Shown: positions 9,202 to 18,691, numbered from the stretch's first letter. The stretch: DNA of 64,000 nucleotides from Asinibacterium sp. OR53 (GCF_000515315.1 NZ_KI911562.1:1384505-1448504), one strand, 5' to 3'. The notes: generated from the letters alone by a model not told the origin. A program made the numbers and translations.

Positions 9202-10767
9202 ATGAAGAGAAGAGATTTTTTACGCAATTCCGGAGTACTGATCCCTTCACTGCTGGGGGGATTATCGGTAAAAGCATTCAGCGTTGAAGACCTGTTGATG
9301 CAGGGCATGTTCCTGCCTACCACCGAAACAGACCATGTGCTGGTAATTATTCAGCTCAGTGGGGGTAACGACGGACTGAACACGGTCATTCCCCTCGAGT
9401 ATTATAGTAATTATACCAATGCCAGGAGCAATATTGCCATTCCGCAGCAATCGGTATTGTCTTTGAGTGGCACGCAAAAAGTAGGATTGCATCCGGCCAT
9501 GACGGGACTGCAAAATATGTTCAACGACGGGCGGGTGAAACTAGTGCATTCAGTAGGCTATCCCCAACCCAGTTTTTCACATTTCAGGGCAACAGATATT
9601 TGGATGAGTGGCAGCGACAGCAATGTAACAGTCAACAGTGGCTGGGCAGGACGCTACCTGAATTATGAATATCCCAATTTTCCCAACGGTTATCCTAATG
9701 CCAGCATGCGCGACCCGCTGGCTATCCAGATTGGTTCTATCACATCGCTGACTTTACAGGGACCGGCAGTGAGCATGGGCATGAGCATCAGCAATACCAA
9801 TAATTTCTACAACCTTATTAATGGTGTACAGGACCCAGCACCGGAAACGCCGGCGGGTAAAGAGTTGAAGTTCGTGCGCATGGTGGCGCAGCAAACACAG
9901 CAATATGCGGCCGTGATCAAAGATGCGGCATCGAAAGTAACACAGCAGGTTACCTATCCTACCAATAATTCGTTGGCCGACCAATTGAAAATTGTAGCCA
10001 GGCTTATCAGCGGCGGTTTGCAAACGCGCATTTATATGGTGAATTATGGCGGTTTCGATACGCATTCTGCACAGGTAGACAGTACCGATAATACCACCGG
10101 TAACCATGCCCGTTTGTTGAAGAATGTAAGCGATGCGATCAAGGCTTTTGAAGATGATCTCAAATTCATGAAAGTAGACGACAGGGTAACAGGCATGACT
10201 TTCTCTGAATTCGGCAGGCGCATTAAAAGCAATGGCAGCATAGGAACCGACCATGGATCTGCGGCGCCTATGTTTATTTTCGGAAAGAATGTAATTGGTG
10301 GTGTACTGGGCGATACACCCAATATTGCAGCCAGTGTGAGTGTGAACGACAATCTCCCTTTTCAATACGATTTCAGGAGCGTGTATGCTACCTTATTATC
10401 TAACTGGCTTTGTGTTGATGAAAAAGACCTGCAGCAGATCATGCTCAAGAATTTTCAAATGCTTCCGCTGGTGAGCACGGTATCCTGCAAAAAGCCGATA
10501 AACCTTTCGGGAGAAACACTTATCAGCAACTACCCCAATCCGTTCACCAGTTCCACCGTGATCACTTTCAAAACTTCCGGTGGGCATACCCTGGTACAGA
10601 TCATGGATACCAGTGGTAAAGTGATTGCGAACCTTGTTGATAAAGATTATACGGCAGGTAATTACACAATAGTGTTCGACAGCGGTAATCTCCCAACGGG
10701 CGTTTATTATGCCCGCTTACAGAATATGGCCACCCAGCAGGTGCATACCATGCTGAAAGCGCGTTAA
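9202..10767 (+). CDS. DUF1501 protein with Tat-like leader and T9SS sorting domain
   Basis: 521 residues. The N-terminus MKRRDFLRNSGVLIPSLLGG is a twin-arginine-type leader. The DUF1501 core shows the sulfatase/phosphatase-like features of the family (IIQLSGGNDGLNTVIPLE, GFDTHSAQ, MTFSEFGRR, TDHGSAAPMF). From about residue 440 a separate beta-sandwich tail begins (NYPNPFTSSTVITFK, LPTGVYYARLQ), the type A C-terminal sorting signal of type IX secretion. So the protein is predicted to cross the inner membrane by Tat and then be secreted or surface-attached by T9SS. It is co-directional with the DUF1800 gene. Confidence 0.9.
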   Translation: MKRRDFLRNSGVLIPSLLGGLSVKAFSVEDLLMQGMFLPTTETDHVLVIIQLSGGNDGLNTVIPLEYYSNYTNARSNIAIPQQSVLSLSGTQKVGLHPAMTGLQNMFNDGRVKLVHSVGYPQPSFSHFRATDIWMSGSDSNVTVNSGWAGRYLNYEYPNFPNGYPNASMRDPLAIQIGSITSLTLQGPAVSMGMSISNTNNFYNLINGVQDPAPETPAGKELKFVRMVAQQTQQYAAVIKDAASKVTQQVTYPTNNSLADQLKIVARLISGGLQTRIYMVNYGGFDTHSAQVDSTDNTTGNHARLLKNVSDAIKAFEDDLKFMKVDDRVTGMTFSEFGRRIKSNGSIGTDHGSAAPMFIFGKNVIGGVLGDTPNIAASVSVNDNLPFQYDFRSVYATLLSNWLCVDEKDLQQIMLKNFQMLPLVSTVSCKKPINLSGETLISNYPNPFTSSTVITFKTSGGHTLVQIMDTSGKVIANLVDKDYTAGNYTIVFDSGNLPTGVYYARLQNMATQQVHTMLKAR

Positions 10768-10771
10768 TACC

Positions 10772-11308
10772 ATGACCCTACGTTTCTGTTGGCAGTCCAG
10801 CGGCTTCTGCCAGTCGACAGAACTCATCCGTCTGACATCCGGTGACATCTGCCTTCAGGCGGATCTCGCCCGTCTCCAGTCAGACCGTGTCCGCCTCCAG
10901 GCGGATCACATCCGTCTTGAGTCAGATCACATCCGTCTGACGTTTGGTGGCATCTGCCTTCAGGCGGATCTCGCCCGTCTCCAGTCAGACCGCGTCCGCC
11001 TCCAGGCGGATCACATCCGTCTTGAGTCAGATCACATCCGCCTGACGTTTGGTGGCATCTGCCTTCAGGCGGATCTCGCCCGTCTCCAGTCAGACCGCGT
11101 CCGCCTCCAGGCGGATCACATCTGTCTTGAGTCAGATCACATCCGTCTGACGTTTGGTGGCTTCTTCCAGACTGCAGAACTCACTGTACGATTGATAAGT
11201 GGCTCTGTTTGGTCGACAGCTGACTCCGTTCGGTCAACAGATCATTTCTACCAGACGAAAGGCGGTTTCTGCCAGTCGACAAAACTTGCCGGTCAAGAAA
11301 AGGTTTGA
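10772..11308 (+). CDS. Doubtful ORF of heptapeptide repeats in a tandem array
   Basis: 178 codons entirely inside a 21-bp tandem array, so the product is a chain of 7-residue repeats such as ARLQSDR, VRLQADH, IRLESDH, IRLTFGG. It begins 4 bases after the DUF1501 stop. Of the three forward frames, only this one stays open through the whole array including its degenerate ends, which favours coding; but there is no signal peptide, no domain I know and no clear ribosome site. A 21-bp period never shifts frame, so an open frame can also arise by chance. Leu sits at one fixed heptad position and Asp/Ser at others. Confidence 0.35.
   Translation: MTLRFCWQSSGFCQSTELIRLTSGDICLQADLARLQSDRVRLQADHIRLESDHIRLTFGGICLQADLARLQSDRVRLQADHIRLESDHIRLTFGGICLQADLARLQSDRVRLQADHICLESDHIRLTFGGFFQTAELTVRLISGSVWSTADSVRSTDHFYQTKGGFCQSTKLAGQEKV
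10807..11289 (+). repeat. 21-bp tandem repeat array with 105-bp higher-order units
   Basis: Twenty-three consecutive 21-bp units can be aligned end to end without a gap. The middle is organised in three near-identical 105-bp blocks of five different units each (10849-10953, 10954-11058, 11059-11163), differing at only a few bases. The outer units (10807-10848 and 11164-11289) are diverged but keep the period; the first and last share CTGCCAGTCGACA. Many units hold short palindromes such as TCCGCCTCCAGGCGGA. 21 bp equals two turns of B-DNA. Confidence 0.95.
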
Positions 11309-11389
11309 TAATTTTTTTACTAACTTTCTAATGGCTGACGTTTAGGGTTGCCATATTTTTTTTGCTACCAACATCTATAAAACAAAAAC

Positions 11390-13504
11390 ATGAAGAAGAT
11401 AATCTTTTCTATTGCAATACTACTATCAGCTTCTGCAATTCTGAATGGACAACCAATTCAATACCCCATAACGAAAACGGTAGAGCAAACGGATAATTAT
11501 TTCGGCACCCAAATCAATGATCCGTATCGTTGGTTAGAAAATGACACCAGTGAAGAAACAAAAGCATGGGTAAAAGAAGAAAATAGTGTTACACATGAAT
11601 ATCTTTCAAAGATTCCGTTCAAAGATAAGATTCGTAGCCGCCTGACAGAATTGTGGAACTATCCCAAATATGGGGCGCCTCATAAAATAGGAGAGTGGTT
11701 TGTTTTTAGTAAAAACGATGGCCTTCAAAATCAATCGGTCTTATATGTGCAAAAAGGATTAAACGGAGCACCCGAAGTTTTGCTTGATCCTAACAAATTA
11801 TCTTCCGATGGAACTGTCGCGTTGCAAGCAACTGCATTTTCCAAAAAACAAAAATATTTCGCCTACGCTGTTGCTGCTTCGGGTAGTGATTGGCAAGAGA
11901 TTTATGTAATGAATTTTGCAACAAAGCAGCTGCTGAAAGATAAAATTGAATATGTGAAGTTCACCGATATGAGCTGGTCAGGAGATGATGGATTTTATTA
12001 CAATGGTTATGATAAACCGGCTGATGAAAAGACAAAATATTCAGCTAAAACAGAATATCAAAAAGTGTTTTATCATAAAATAGGCACATCGCAAAACGAG
12101 GATAGATTAATTTATCAGGACAAAGAACATCCTTTGCGTTATGTATGGGCAGGGCTCACAGAAGACCAACGGTTTTTGGTATTGAGCATTTCAGAAGGAA
12201 CAGATGGGGCAGAAATTAAAGTAAAAGATTTGCATGATGAAAACGCAAGAGACTTTACAACTATTATTTCGGGCTTTAAAACCAATGCAGGCGTAATAGA
12301 TAATGTTGGCAGCAGGATTCTGTTACATACAAACAATGAAGCGCCTAATTTCAAGGTAGTGTTGCTTGATCCCGCGCATCCTGAACCTTCTAATTGGAAA
12401 ACCATTATTCCCGAGCAAAAAGAAACATTGGATGGTGTAAGAACCGGTGGCGGGAAATTGTTTGCCAACTATTTGAAAGATGCTAATACATTGATTAATC
12501 AATACAGTTACAGCGGTAAGCTGGAGAGAAAAATAGCATTACCCGGAGTAGGCACTGCTGCTGGATTTGGCTGCAAGAAAGAAGATAGTTTCTTCTTCTA
12601 CACATTCACGTCTTTTACTTACCCTGTCACTATTTTTAAGTATGATATAGCAACAGGCAAATCTACTTTGTTCCGTAAATCGGAAGTGAAGTTCAATCCG
12701 GAGGATTATGAAACCAAGCAAGTTGCTTACCCAAGTAAAGATGGAACTAAAGTGCCGATGTTCATCACGTATAAAAAAGGATTGAAATTAAATGGCAACA
12801 ACCCGACTTTGCTATATGCTTACGGCGGCTTCAATATTAATCTCACACCGGCATTTTCTGTATCTAATATGGTATTCCTGGAAAACGGAGGCGTGTATTG
12901 TCAGGCCAATCTTCGTGGCGGCGGTGAATATGGAGAAAGTTGGCACAAAGCCGGAATGTTGGATAAAAAACAGAATGTATTCGATGATTTAATTGCCGCT
13001 GCCGAATATTTGATTAAAGAAAAATACACAAACCCTGAAAGGTTGGCTATCCGGGGTGGAAGCAATGGTGGTTTGTTGACCGGTGCTTGTTTAACGCAAA
13101 GGCCGGATTTGTATAAAGTAGCCATTGTACAAGTAGGCGTATTGGATATGTTGCGTTATCATAAATTCACTGTGGGCTGGGGTTGGGCGGTAGAATATGG
13201 CAGTAGCGACAAAAAAGAGCAGTTTGATTATCTGGTGAAATATTCTCCATTGCATAATATTAAAAAAAGCACTTGTTACCCGGCAACGTTGATTACTACT
13301 GCCGATCATGACGATCGTGTGGTACCTGCGCATTCATTTAAATTTGCGGCAACTTTGCAACCAGCCCAAGGTTGCAATAATCCGGTATTGATTCGCATTG
13401 ACAATAAAGCCGGACATGGCGGAGGTAAGCCTACTTCTAAACTGATAGATGAAGCAGCAGACATTTGGAGTTTTGTGTTTTATAATATGGGAGTAAAGTT
13501 ATAA
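11390..13504 (+). CDS. Prolyl oligopeptidase family serine peptidase (S9A)
   Basis: 704 residues, the usual length. A signal peptide (about residues 1-20, ending ILNGQ) places it in the periplasm. An N-terminal beta-propeller (from IQYPITKTVEQTDNYFGTQI, with the DPYRWLE motif) is followed by the alpha/beta-hydrolase domain with nucleophile motif RGGSNGG (Ser about 557), Asp in DHDDRV (about 641) and His in GHGGG (about 675). It cleaves short peptides after proline. Base composition is unlike its neighbours: 12001-12060 is 19/60 G+C, whereas 14641-14700 in the next large gene is 32/60. This suggests a different history, perhaps transfer. Confidence 0.95.
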   Translation: MKKIIFSIAILLSASAILNGQPIQYPITKTVEQTDNYFGTQINDPYRWLENDTSEETKAWVKEENSVTHEYLSKIPFKDKIRSRLTELWNYPKYGAPHKIGEWFVFSKNDGLQNQSVLYVQKGLNGAPEVLLDPNKLSSDGTVALQATAFSKKQKYFAYAVAASGSDWQEIYVMNFATKQLLKDKIEYVKFTDMSWSGDDGFYYNGYDKPADEKTKYSAKTEYQKVFYHKIGTSQNEDRLIYQDKEHPLRYVWAGLTEDQRFLVLSISEGTDGAEIKVKDLHDENARDFTTIISGFKTNAGVIDNVGSRILLHTNNEAPNFKVVLLDPAHPEPSNWKTIIPEQKETLDGVRTGGGKLFANYLKDANTLINQYSYSGKLERKIALPGVGTAAGFGCKKEDSFFFYTFTSFTYPVTIFKYDIATGKSTLFRKSEVKFNPEDYETKQVAYPSKDGTKVPMFITYKKGLKLNGNNPTLLYAYGGFNINLTPAFSVSNMVFLENGGVYCQANLRGGGEYGESWHKAGMLDKKQNVFDDLIAAAEYLIKEKYTNPERLAIRGGSNGGLLTGACLTQRPDLYKVAIVQVGVLDMLRYHKFTVGWGWAVEYGSSDKKEQFDYLVKYSPLHNIKKSTCYPATLITTADHDDRVVPAHSFKFAATLQPAQGCNNPVLIRIDNKAGHGGGKPTSKLIDEAADIWSFVFYNMGVKL

Positions 13505-13585
13505 TTGCCAAAGCCCGTCCATCCTGTACATGCCACTGACAACAAGAGCCGGAATTATACTGGAGAACAAATACAAAAAGAAGTA

Positions 13586-13614
13586 TTGTAAATCAACCAT
13601 ATTTCCTATTTTTG
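13586..13614 (+). promoter_or_regulatory. Bacteroidota-type promoter
   Basis: TTG at 13586-13588, 18-base gap, TATTTTTG at 13607-13614 (perfect TAnnTTTG). It would start transcription near 13620, just ahead of the TTG-start small gene at 13636 and the TonB receptor behind it. Confidence 0.6.
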
Positions 13615-13635
13615 CAACAATGTAACAAATAGCTA

Positions 13636-13986
13636 TTGCACCCCTCATCGGTCATACATCGTTTACTGGCAGGATGGTTGCTGTTGTTTTTCGCTTTCAG
13701 CATCACCCCTAAAAAATTCCTGCACAACCTGGTTGCCAACCACCGGGACGCGACTGCAATAAATTTTTCCAGGGAAGACAAGAGCGCCAGCCAATTGAGT
13801 AAGGCCGGTTATCATTGTCCCTGTGAACAATTGGTGGTGCAAACACCTTTTGTTTATCAACCTGCAACCATTGATTATGCAGTTGTTCCTGTGTTCGTTG
13901 TTTACCAGGATCAACATTTTGTTTCTATTCATACCGTCACTCCATATGTATCTTTTCTTCGAGGCCCTCCTGCGTTGAACGCTTAA
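13636..13986 (+). CDS. Small predicted membrane/exported protein with TTG start
   Basis: 116 residues. An N-terminal hydrophobic helix (LLAGWLLLFFAFSITPKKFL) is followed by a short domain with a CPCEQL motif and His residues. There is no ATG; the only candidate start is TTG at 13636, one codon after an in-frame TAG, and a good promoter ends at 13614. It precedes a TonB-dependent receptor by 94 bases. Small proteins of this kind with Cys/His pairs often sit in front of metal-uptake receptors in Bacteroidota, so a metal-related role is possible, but this is inference. Confidence 0.6.
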   Translation: MHPSSVIHRLLAGWLLLFFAFSITPKKFLHNLVANHRDATAINFSREDKSASQLSKAGYHCPCEQLVVQTPFVYQPATIDYAVVPVFVVYQDQHFVSIHTVTPYVSFLRGPPALNA

Positions 13987-14080
13987 AGTAGTATAATATC
14001 CTCATTCTAAGATTTGGCCGGAAAGTTGCATTACTGCACAACCGGTTGTTTTTATCATTCTGTTTATAATCTCATCGCGT

Positions 14081-16570
14081 ATGAAAAAGGCCATGAAATT
14101 TTTCAGCCTCTTGTTGTGTGTAAATATTTTTTCCTTCATCATTGCAACCGCAAAACCTGTTGTTTTTTTTGGTGATGAAACGCTGAAAGGGGTGGTAACC
14201 GATAACAAAACCCATCAACCATTGCGCGGGGCAGCGATATTGATCCCTGACCTGAAACTGGGTGTTGCGGCAGATTCGCTCGGGCATTATGAGTTTAAAA
14301 AACTGCCCGCAGGAACTTTTTTAGTAGAAGTAAAATTTGAAGGTTATAAAAGCATTGCCAAAAATGTGTTGATCAGGGGCGATGTAAACCAGGATTTTCA
14401 GTTGGAAGAAAGCGCTACCGAGATCAGTGAAGTGGTGGTTACCGGAACCTCCAAAGCTACACAGATCAAACGAAACCCGGTTCCCATTGTAACGGTGAGT
14501 CACGATTACCTGACTTCAAACCTCAGCACGAATGCCATTGATGCCATTGCCAAAGTGCCGGGTATCCGTGCTGTAACTACCGGCCCGAATGTATCCAAAC
14601 CCTTCATCCGCGGACTGGGTTATAACCGCATCCTTACGTTGTACGATGGTATCAGGCAGGAAGGCCAGCAATGGGGTGATGAGCACGGTATCGAAGTAGA
14701 CGCCTATGCTATAGACAAAGTGGAAGTGATCAAAGGACCGGCCAGCCTGAGTTATGGCTCCGATGCATTGGCAGGTGTGGTGAACCTCATACCCGTACCT
14801 TCAGCGCCAGAGGGAAAAATGATCGGTAATGTTACCATGGAATACCAGACCAATAACAAATACCTGGGTGGTTCGGCTATGCTGGGCGCTGCCAAAAATG
14901 GTTTTGAATGGTCGGGACGGATCTCTCACAAACAAGCTACCAATTACCAGAACAAATACGATGGAAGAGTATATGGTACCGGATTCAGTGAAACCGACGC
15001 GAATGCATCTCTTGGTTTGCATGGTAAATGGGGGTACTCTCACCTCAACCTGGTATTGTTCGATAATTTACAGGAGATACCCGATGGTAGTCGCGACAGT
15101 GCTACCAGGGCTTTTACCAAACAGATTACGGAAGCAGATACGCTTCGTCCCATTGTACCTGCATCTGAACTGAATAGTTATAGTATCAACACGATACACC
15201 AGCATGTGCAGCACTACCGTGCATTCCTCAATAATAATTTCATCATTGGCAACGACCGGCTCGACGTGAATCTGGGATTCCAGCGGAGTGTGCGCAGGGA
15301 ATACAGTCACCCGGTATTATCTACTATCCCTGGGCTATTCCTTCAACTGAATTCATACACCTATGACGTCAAATACCATTTCGCAGAAAAAAACAACTGG
15401 AATGCCAGCATCGGTATCAATGGCATGTACCAGGAAAATCATGTTGAAAAAGGAACCGACTTCATCATTCCTTCTTACAAACAATTCGATTTTGGTCCCT
15501 TTGCTTTGTTGAAGAAGAGCATTGGCAAGCTGGATATTGCAGGAGGATTGCGTTATGATATCCGTTCATTCAACAACAATGCCCTTTACACCAAACCCGA
15601 TCCGGTAACAGGTTTTGACAAAGTTTATTACGGACCAGTTACAGCAGCAGATACGGCTGTTTTCAATAAATACAGCCATACATTCAGCGGCTTCTCCGGA
15701 AGTATTGGCGCCACTTACAATTTCTCCGAACAATTCTCCGTGAAGTTCAACCTGGCAAGAGGTTTCAGGGCGCCCAATATTGCAGAGATATCCGCCAACG
15801 GCGTGCATCCCGGAACTAATATTTACCAAATTGGTAATGACCAGTTCCAGCCTGAGTTCAGTTTGCAGCAAGATCTGGGGTTTGTGTATTCATCCAAATA
15901 CGCGGTGATACAACTGAACCTGTTCAACAACAGCATCAGCAATTATATTTATAACCAGAAATTGCTGGCTGCGAACGGACAGGATTCGGTGATAGTAACT
16001 GGTAACCAGACTTTCAAATACCAGTCGGGCAAGGCCGATCTGTATGGTGGTGAACTGAGTGTTGACCTGCATCCTGTAAAGGCATTGCATTTCGAAAACA
16101 GCCTTTCTATTGTGTATGCGCAAAACAAGAGTGCCGGATCAAAAGATGCGGACAGTACCCGCTATCTGCCCTTTATTCCACCAGTACATGGTGTTTCGGA
16201 ACTACGCTTTGATTTTGATATCAAAAACGCCGGTATCAAACACGGTTTTGCGAAAGTGCAGGCAGAATATTATGCCGCACAAAACAGGGTCTTCACTGCT
16301 TACGGAACGGAGACAGCTACACCGGGATATGCGTTGTTGAATGCTGGTTTGGGAGGAAGCCTTGTGAACAGGAGAGGTAATCCCTGGGTGAGCATCTATA
16401 TCCTGGGTAATAACCTGCTAAATACAGGCTACCAGGATCACCTGAGCAGGCTTAAATATTTTGAACCTTATCCGGGCAATTTCACCGGCCGCAATGGTAT
16501 TTACAATATGGGACGGAATATTTCCTTCAAGCTGAGCTTTCCCATCAGCTATAGCTTAAAAAAATCCTAA
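14081..16570 (+). CDS. TonB-dependent outer membrane receptor, ZnuD-like
   Basis: 829 residues. A signal peptide (about 1-25) is followed by a carboxypeptidase-regulatory-like domain (LKGVVTDNKTHQPLRGAAIL), the plug (IKRNPVPIVTVSHDYLTSN, VPGIRAVTTGPNVSKPFIRG, DKVEVIKGPASLSYGSDALA) and a 22-strand barrel region ending in an aromatic-rich terminus. The plug motif LYDGIRQEGQQWGDEHGIE is typical of the receptors in this phylum that resemble the zinc/haem receptor ZnuD. It imports a metal complex or other small ligand with TonB energy; the ligand is not shown by sequence. Likely one operon with the small gene ahead. Confidence 0.92.
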   Translation: MKKAMKFFSLLLCVNIFSFIIATAKPVVFFGDETLKGVVTDNKTHQPLRGAAILIPDLKLGVAADSLGHYEFKKLPAGTFLVEVKFEGYKSIAKNVLIRGDVNQDFQLEESATEISEVVVTGTSKATQIKRNPVPIVTVSHDYLTSNLSTNAIDAIAKVPGIRAVTTGPNVSKPFIRGLGYNRILTLYDGIRQEGQQWGDEHGIEVDAYAIDKVEVIKGPASLSYGSDALAGVVNLIPVPSAPEGKMIGNVTMEYQTNNKYLGGSAMLGAAKNGFEWSGRISHKQATNYQNKYDGRVYGTGFSETDANASLGLHGKWGYSHLNLVLFDNLQEIPDGSRDSATRAFTKQITEADTLRPIVPASELNSYSINTIHQHVQHYRAFLNNNFIIGNDRLDVNLGFQRSVRREYSHPVLSTIPGLFLQLNSYTYDVKYHFAEKNNWNASIGINGMYQENHVEKGTDFIIPSYKQFDFGPFALLKKSIGKLDIAGGLRYDIRSFNNNALYTKPDPVTGFDKVYYGPVTAADTAVFNKYSHTFSGFSGSIGATYNFSEQFSVKFNLARGFRAPNIAEISANGVHPGTNIYQIGNDQFQPEFSLQQDLGFVYSSKYAVIQLNLFNNSISNYIYNQKLLAANGQDSVIVTGNQTFKYQSGKADLYGGELSVDLHPVKALHFENSLSIVYAQNKSAGSKDADSTRYLPFIPPVHGVSELRFDFDIKNAGIKHGFAKVQAEYYAAQNRVFTAYGTETATPGYALLNAGLGGSLVNRRGNPWVSIYILGNNLLNTGYQDHLSRLKYFEPYPGNFTGRNGIYNMGRNISFKLSFPISYSLKKS

Positions 16571-16591
16571 CTGCTAACATATGATCGAATG

Positions 16592-16621
16592 AAAGAAACG
16601 CTGCCACGGCAGCGTTTCTTT
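16592..16621 (+). terminator. Terminator between convergent TonB receptor and ABC genes
   Basis: A 13-bp perfect stem (16592-16604 with 16609-16621, core AAACGCTGC) with a CACG loop, followed by more T residues; AAAG on the left arm makes it usable from both sides. Confidence 0.85.
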
Positions 16622-16728
16622 TTATGAATTCATTTTTATATTGGTAGTATGGATATCACCATCAATACACCTGCCTTGCTGTTCCCTGCGATCATATCAA
16701 GCGCCGTTTTGAAAAAGAATGAACAGGA

Positions 16729-18519
16729 CTAATTGACCAGGGCCGGTTCCTTGCTCATGATCTTACGCTCACCGATCTGCTGTCTCCACATAGCATAATA
16801 CAATCCCTTTTCTGCTAGAAGCTGTTCGTGACTTCCTGTTTCCACTACCTGGCCTTTTTCCAATACATAAATGCGGTGAGCATGCATGATGGTACTCAAC
16901 CGGTGGGCGATCATCACTGTGATCTGTTCCTTTTCCAATGAAATGTTGCGGATCGTATTGGTGATCTCTTCTTCGGTAATGCTATCGAGCGCTGAAGTGG
17001 CTTCGTCGAAAATGAGTAAGTGCGGATGGCGCAGCAAAGCACGGGCAATGGAGAGTCTTTGTTTCTCACCACCACTCAGTTTTAGTCCGCCTTCCCCGAT
17101 CATGGTATCAATTCCTTTCTCTGCCCTTTGCAACAGGCCATCGCAACTGGCTTTGTGCAAGGCTTCCACCAGGTCGGCATCACTGGCTTCGGGATGAACG
17201 AAGAGCAGGTTTTCGCGAATGGTGCCGGCAAACAATTGCGTGTCTTGTGTTACGAAACCGATCTGGTTACGCATCTCATCGAAGTTTATTTCCAAACCGT
17301 TCACGCCGTTGTATAAAATATGCCCTCCCTGCGGGCGGTACAATCCTACCAATAGTTTTACCAGCGTACTTTTTCCTGCGCCCGAAGGGCCAACAAATGC
17401 AATGGTCTCTCCCTTTTTAGCATCGAAAGAAATGCCATCAAGCGCCCTGTATTGTGCGGTCTGGTGTTTGAATACCACATCCCTGAACTCCAACTCTTCA
17501 ACCACACCTACGTGACGTGGATGAGCCGGTTTTGGTTCCGCTTCTTTTTCCATCAGGTTATGGAAGTTGATGAGTGAGGCTTCGGCCTCGCGATAACTCA
17601 TGATGATACTGCCAATTTCCTGCAACGGGCCGAAGATGAAGAAACTGTAGAACTGCAATGATATCAATTGCCCAACGGTGAGCACCTCTCTGAAGATCAG
17701 CCACATGAGGGTGAAAGTAATTACCTGTCGCAATAAATTCACCATAGTGCCCTGTATAAAACTGAGCGAACGGATACTCTTCACTTTTTTCAGTTCCAGT
17801 CCGAGTATCTTGTAGGTATTTGTATTGAGGCGATTCACTTCCTGGTTGGTAAGCCCCAGGCTTTTTACCAGTTCAATATTGCGCAGGCTTTCAGTAGTAG
17901 AACCCGCCAGCGAAGTAGTTTCCTTGACGATCTTTTTCTGGATGGTCTTAATTTTTTTGCTGAGCAGGTTGGTCACAAAAGCGATCAGCAGTGCGCCACC
18001 CAGGTAAATGGGTATGATGGACCAGTGGAGCCTGGTAGCGTAGATGGTCACGAATATCACACTTACGATGATGCTGAAAAGTACATTGATGACGTACCCG
18101 ATGAACTTTTCGGTATCGGCTCTCACCTTGGTAAGGATAGAAAGCGTTTCACCGCTGCGCTGGTCTTCAAATTCCTGGTAAGGCAACCGCATGGAATGCT
18201 TGAGTCCGTCGGTAAAGATCCGCGCCCCGAATTTCTGTATGATCACATTCACCACATAATCCTGGAAGGCCTTGGCGATGCGGCTTACCATGGCAGTACC
18301 CACCAGCAGCAGGAGCATGAACATGATACCGTTGATATACTGACTTTCTGTGCGCGTAGTGCCGTTGGCTGCAATTTTAACATGCATGCCATACTGGTCT
18401 ATCAGCTTACCGAAGATCATGGGGTCGAAAAGGGAGAAGGTCTGGTTGATGGCGGCCAGCAATAAAGCCAATGCTACCAGCCATTTATAAGGCTTGAGGT
18501 ATTGTAAGAGTAATTTCAT
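16729..18519 (-). CDS. ABC exporter, fused permease and ATPase
   Basis: 596 residues, one half-transporter of the MsbA/MDR type that would work as a dimer. The N-terminal membrane domain has about six helices (for example ALALLLAAINQTF near residue 20). The ATPase domain has Walker A GPSGAGKS, signature LSGGEKQRLS, Walker B LLIFDEATSALD and switch His in IAHRLST. It exports a lipid or drug-like substrate that cannot be told from sequence. No partner gene is next to it; a second exporter of similar design is at 49188, but their signature motifs differ. Confidence 0.93.
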   Translation of the reverse strand: MKLLLQYLKPYKWLVALALLLAAINQTFSLFDPMIFGKLIDQYGMHVKIAANGTTRTESQYINGIMFMLLLLVGTAMVSRIAKAFQDYVVNVIIQKFGARIFTDGLKHSMRLPYQEFEDQRSGETLSILTKVRADTEKFIGYVINVLFSIIVSVIFVTIYATRLHWSIIPIYLGGALLIAFVTNLLSKKIKTIQKKIVKETTSLAGSTTESLRNIELVKSLGLTNQEVNRLNTNTYKILGLELKKVKSIRSLSFIQGTMVNLLRQVITFTLMWLIFREVLTVGQLISLQFYSFFIFGPLQEIGSIIMSYREAEASLINFHNLMEKEAEPKPAHPRHVGVVEELEFRDVVFKHQTAQYRALDGISFDAKKGETIAFVGPSGAGKSTLVKLLVGLYRPQGGHILYNGVNGLEINFDEMRNQIGFVTQDTQLFAGTIRENLLFVHPEASDADLVEALHKASCDGLLQRAEKGIDTMIGEGGLKLSGGEKQRLSIARALLRHPHLLIFDEATSALDSITEEEITNTIRNISLEKEQITVMIAHRLSTIMHAHRIYVLEKGQVVETGSHEQLLAEKGLYYAMWRQQIGERKIMSKEPALVN

Positions 18520-18691
18520 TCGTCGGGGTTTGATGGTGTGTTCTTACCCGTCAATTTCCGTACAAATCTCCAAAAAATGACAAAGTTGCTTCCCGGAAAT
18601 GCCAGGTTTTTCCACGTCTGTTAACAATAAGATATTTTTATGTTGCTCTTTCTCCGCCAATTAATCGGTAACTTACAAAAACCTTCTTTAT

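Noticed and set aside
10772-11308. CRISPR array in the 21-bp repeats
   Set aside because: Units are contiguous with no unique spacers, and no cas genes are nearby; it is a tandem repeat.
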